DNA from: Candidatus Dormiibacter sp.
GTDB taxonomy: Bacteria; Chloroflexota; Dormibacteria; UBA8260
DNA: 6,254 nt
Reading direction: 5' to 3'
NCBI GenBank assembly: GCA_025450495.1
Contig: JANWHI010000107.1
Location: 1-6,254, forward strand
Position numbers and translations under genes: made by a program. The notes beneath the pieces were generated by a model that did no database searches, had not been told where the DNA came from, and saw only the letters and a program-made list of their open reading frames with translations. Shown in pieces: positions 5,522 to 6,254 of this stretch. Positions within the stretch are counted from its first letter, which is position 1. Each line of letters begins with the position of its first letter.

Positions 5522-5527
5522 TAGCGT
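5522..5527 (+). promoter_or_regulatory. Possible -10 box for the AtuA-family gene
   Basis: TAGCGT fits the -10 pattern common in GC-rich bacteria and would start transcription near 5534, 30 bases before the TTG start. No -35 is recognisable. The adjacent TGACGCGTCA palindrome would overlap the -35/-10 spacer region, a usual operator location. Weak evidence. Confidence 0.2.
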
Positions 5528-5563
5528 GCACAGGGTGGAACCGCCTCGCCCCGGTGAGAATCG

Positions 5564-6254
5564 TTGAAGAGCGTCCGCATCGGCGCCGGCCAGGGGTTCT
5601 ACGGCGACACCCCTGACGGCGCGGTCGCGGTGGCGCAGCGCGGCGAGGTGTCGTACATCTGCTGCGACGCTCTCGCCGAGCTGACCATGGCAATCCTGCA
5701 GAAGGACAGGCTGCGCGACGGCAGCGGCGGTTTTGCGCGTGACCTTGGCGCGTTCATGCGTGTCCTGCTGCCGATCGCCCGCGAGCGGGGCATCCGCATC
5801 ATCACCAACGCCGGCGGCATGAACCCGACCGGCGCAGCCACGGCCGTCCGCGACGTCGCCGCCGAGCTGGGCATCAACGACCTGCGCGTCGCCACCGTCA
5901 CCGGCGACGACATCACCGCTCGCATCGGCGAGCTCACGGCCGGCGGCATCGAGCTGCGCAACATGGACACGGGCGCTGACATCACCACCATCCGCGACCG
6001 CATCGTGTTCGCGGTCGCGTACCTCGGCGCCCGCCCGGTCGTCGAGGCGCTCGAGCGCGGCGCCGACGTGGTGGTCACCGGTCGCGTCGCTGATGCTTCC
6101 CTCTTCGTGGCGCCGATGGTGCACGAGCTCGGCTGGAGGTGGGAGGACTGGGACCGCCTCGCCCTCGCGGTCGTGCTGGGGCACCTGATGGAGTGCTCGG
6201 GACAGGCCACGGGTGGCAACTTCAGTGGCGATTGGTGGAACATCCCCGACCTCG
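5564..6254 (+). CDS. AtuA family protein (DUF1446, acyclic terpene utilization), N-terminal 230 codons, truncated by the right window edge
   Basis: The frame is open from 5558 to the window end with no stop. The product begins MKSVRIGAGQGFYGD and continues with ICCDALAELT (32-41), ITNAGGMNP (80-88), VTGDDI near 118-123, VTGRVADAS (171-179) and ECSGQATGGNF (210-220). These are the conserved blocks of DUF1446. AtuA belongs to the Pseudomonas atu cluster needed for growth on citronellol and geraniol, but its own reaction is not firmly known, and many actinobacterial members lie in acyl-CoA catabolic clusters. Family members are usually 450-600 residues, so roughly half is missing. The TTG at 5564 is chosen because an in-frame TGA lies at 5555-5557, GGTGAG (5553-5558) sits five bases upstream as Shine-Dalgarno, and the conserved start KxVRIGAG follows at once. 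It is 51 bp after the permease gene; whether it belongs to that operon is open. Confidence 0.9.
   Translation, partial: MKSVRIGAGQGFYGDTPDGAVAVAQRGEVSYICCDALAELTMAILQKDRLRDGSGGFARDLGAFMRVLLPIARERGIRIITNAGGMNPTGAATAVRDVAAELGINDLRVATVTGDDITARIGELTAGGIELRNMDTGADITTIRDRIVFAVAYLGARPVVEALERGADVVVTGRVADASLFVAPMVHELGWRWEDWDRLALAVVLGHLMECSGQATGGNFSGDWWNIPDL

Noticed and set aside
4529..6184. A 551-codon minus-strand open frame, one of the longest in the window.
   Set aside because: Its composition is dominated by Gly, Arg, Asp, Glu and Gln without recognisable motifs, and it lies opposite the well-supported permease and AtuA genes. It is a high-GC shadow frame.
1..6254. CRISPR arrays, tRNA or rRNA genes, insertion sequences, phage or toxin-antitoxin genes.
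   Set aside because: No regularly spaced repeats, cloverleaf sequences, transposase motifs or terminal inverted repeats were seen; the window is densely packed with ordinary chromosomal genes.

Overview
The window is a very GC-rich bacterial chromosome segment. Third codon positions are strongly G/C-biased, and alternative starts (GTG, TTG) appear in several genes. The Zur protein has the actinobacterial (Streptomyces/Mycobacterium) type of metal-site sequence. A DUF2342 metalloprotease of the 'F420-associated' kind is present, and a groEL without an adjacent upstream groES sits behind a CIRCE operator. Together these suggest an actinobacterium or a neighbouring high-GC lineage such as Chloroflexota or Dormibacterota. 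The sequence alone cannot decide between them.

Layout, left to right. (1) 1-232, minus: the first 77 codons of groEL, running off the left edge, with a strong Shine-Dalgarno, a hairpin just upstream of it, and a CIRCE (HrcA) operator overlapping a probable promoter. (2) 429-1271 and 1291-2424, plus: a closely spaced pair encoding an HSDL2-like short-chain dehydrogenase and a DUF2342 zincin-type metalloprotease. (3) 2421-2840, minus: zur, the zinc uptake regulator, whose stop codon shares a CTAG with the stop of the metalloprotease gene. (4) 2893-5512, plus: a tight three-gene metal ABC importer in the order binding lipoprotein, ATPase, permease, with both junctions overlapping. (5) 5564-6254, plus: the first 230 codons of an AtuA/DUF1446 family protein, running off the right edge.

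The core functional unit is zur plus znuACB. Zur is divergent from the transporter, and the 52-bp gap between them carries TAAC/GTTA repeats that look like a Fur-family operator. The simplest model is that zinc-loaded Zur binds this gap, represses import and possibly represses its own gene. The importer has two unusual details: the binding protein seems to use His-His-Glu-Glu ligands and lacks the His-rich loop of many zinc-binding proteins, and the ATPase ends in a His-rich tail. No grossly novel system is visible. The points worth a second look are regulatory (the zur/znu gap, the groEL leader, the shared CTAG stop) and metal-specificity details of the transporter. There is no gene-free stretch over 300 bases.
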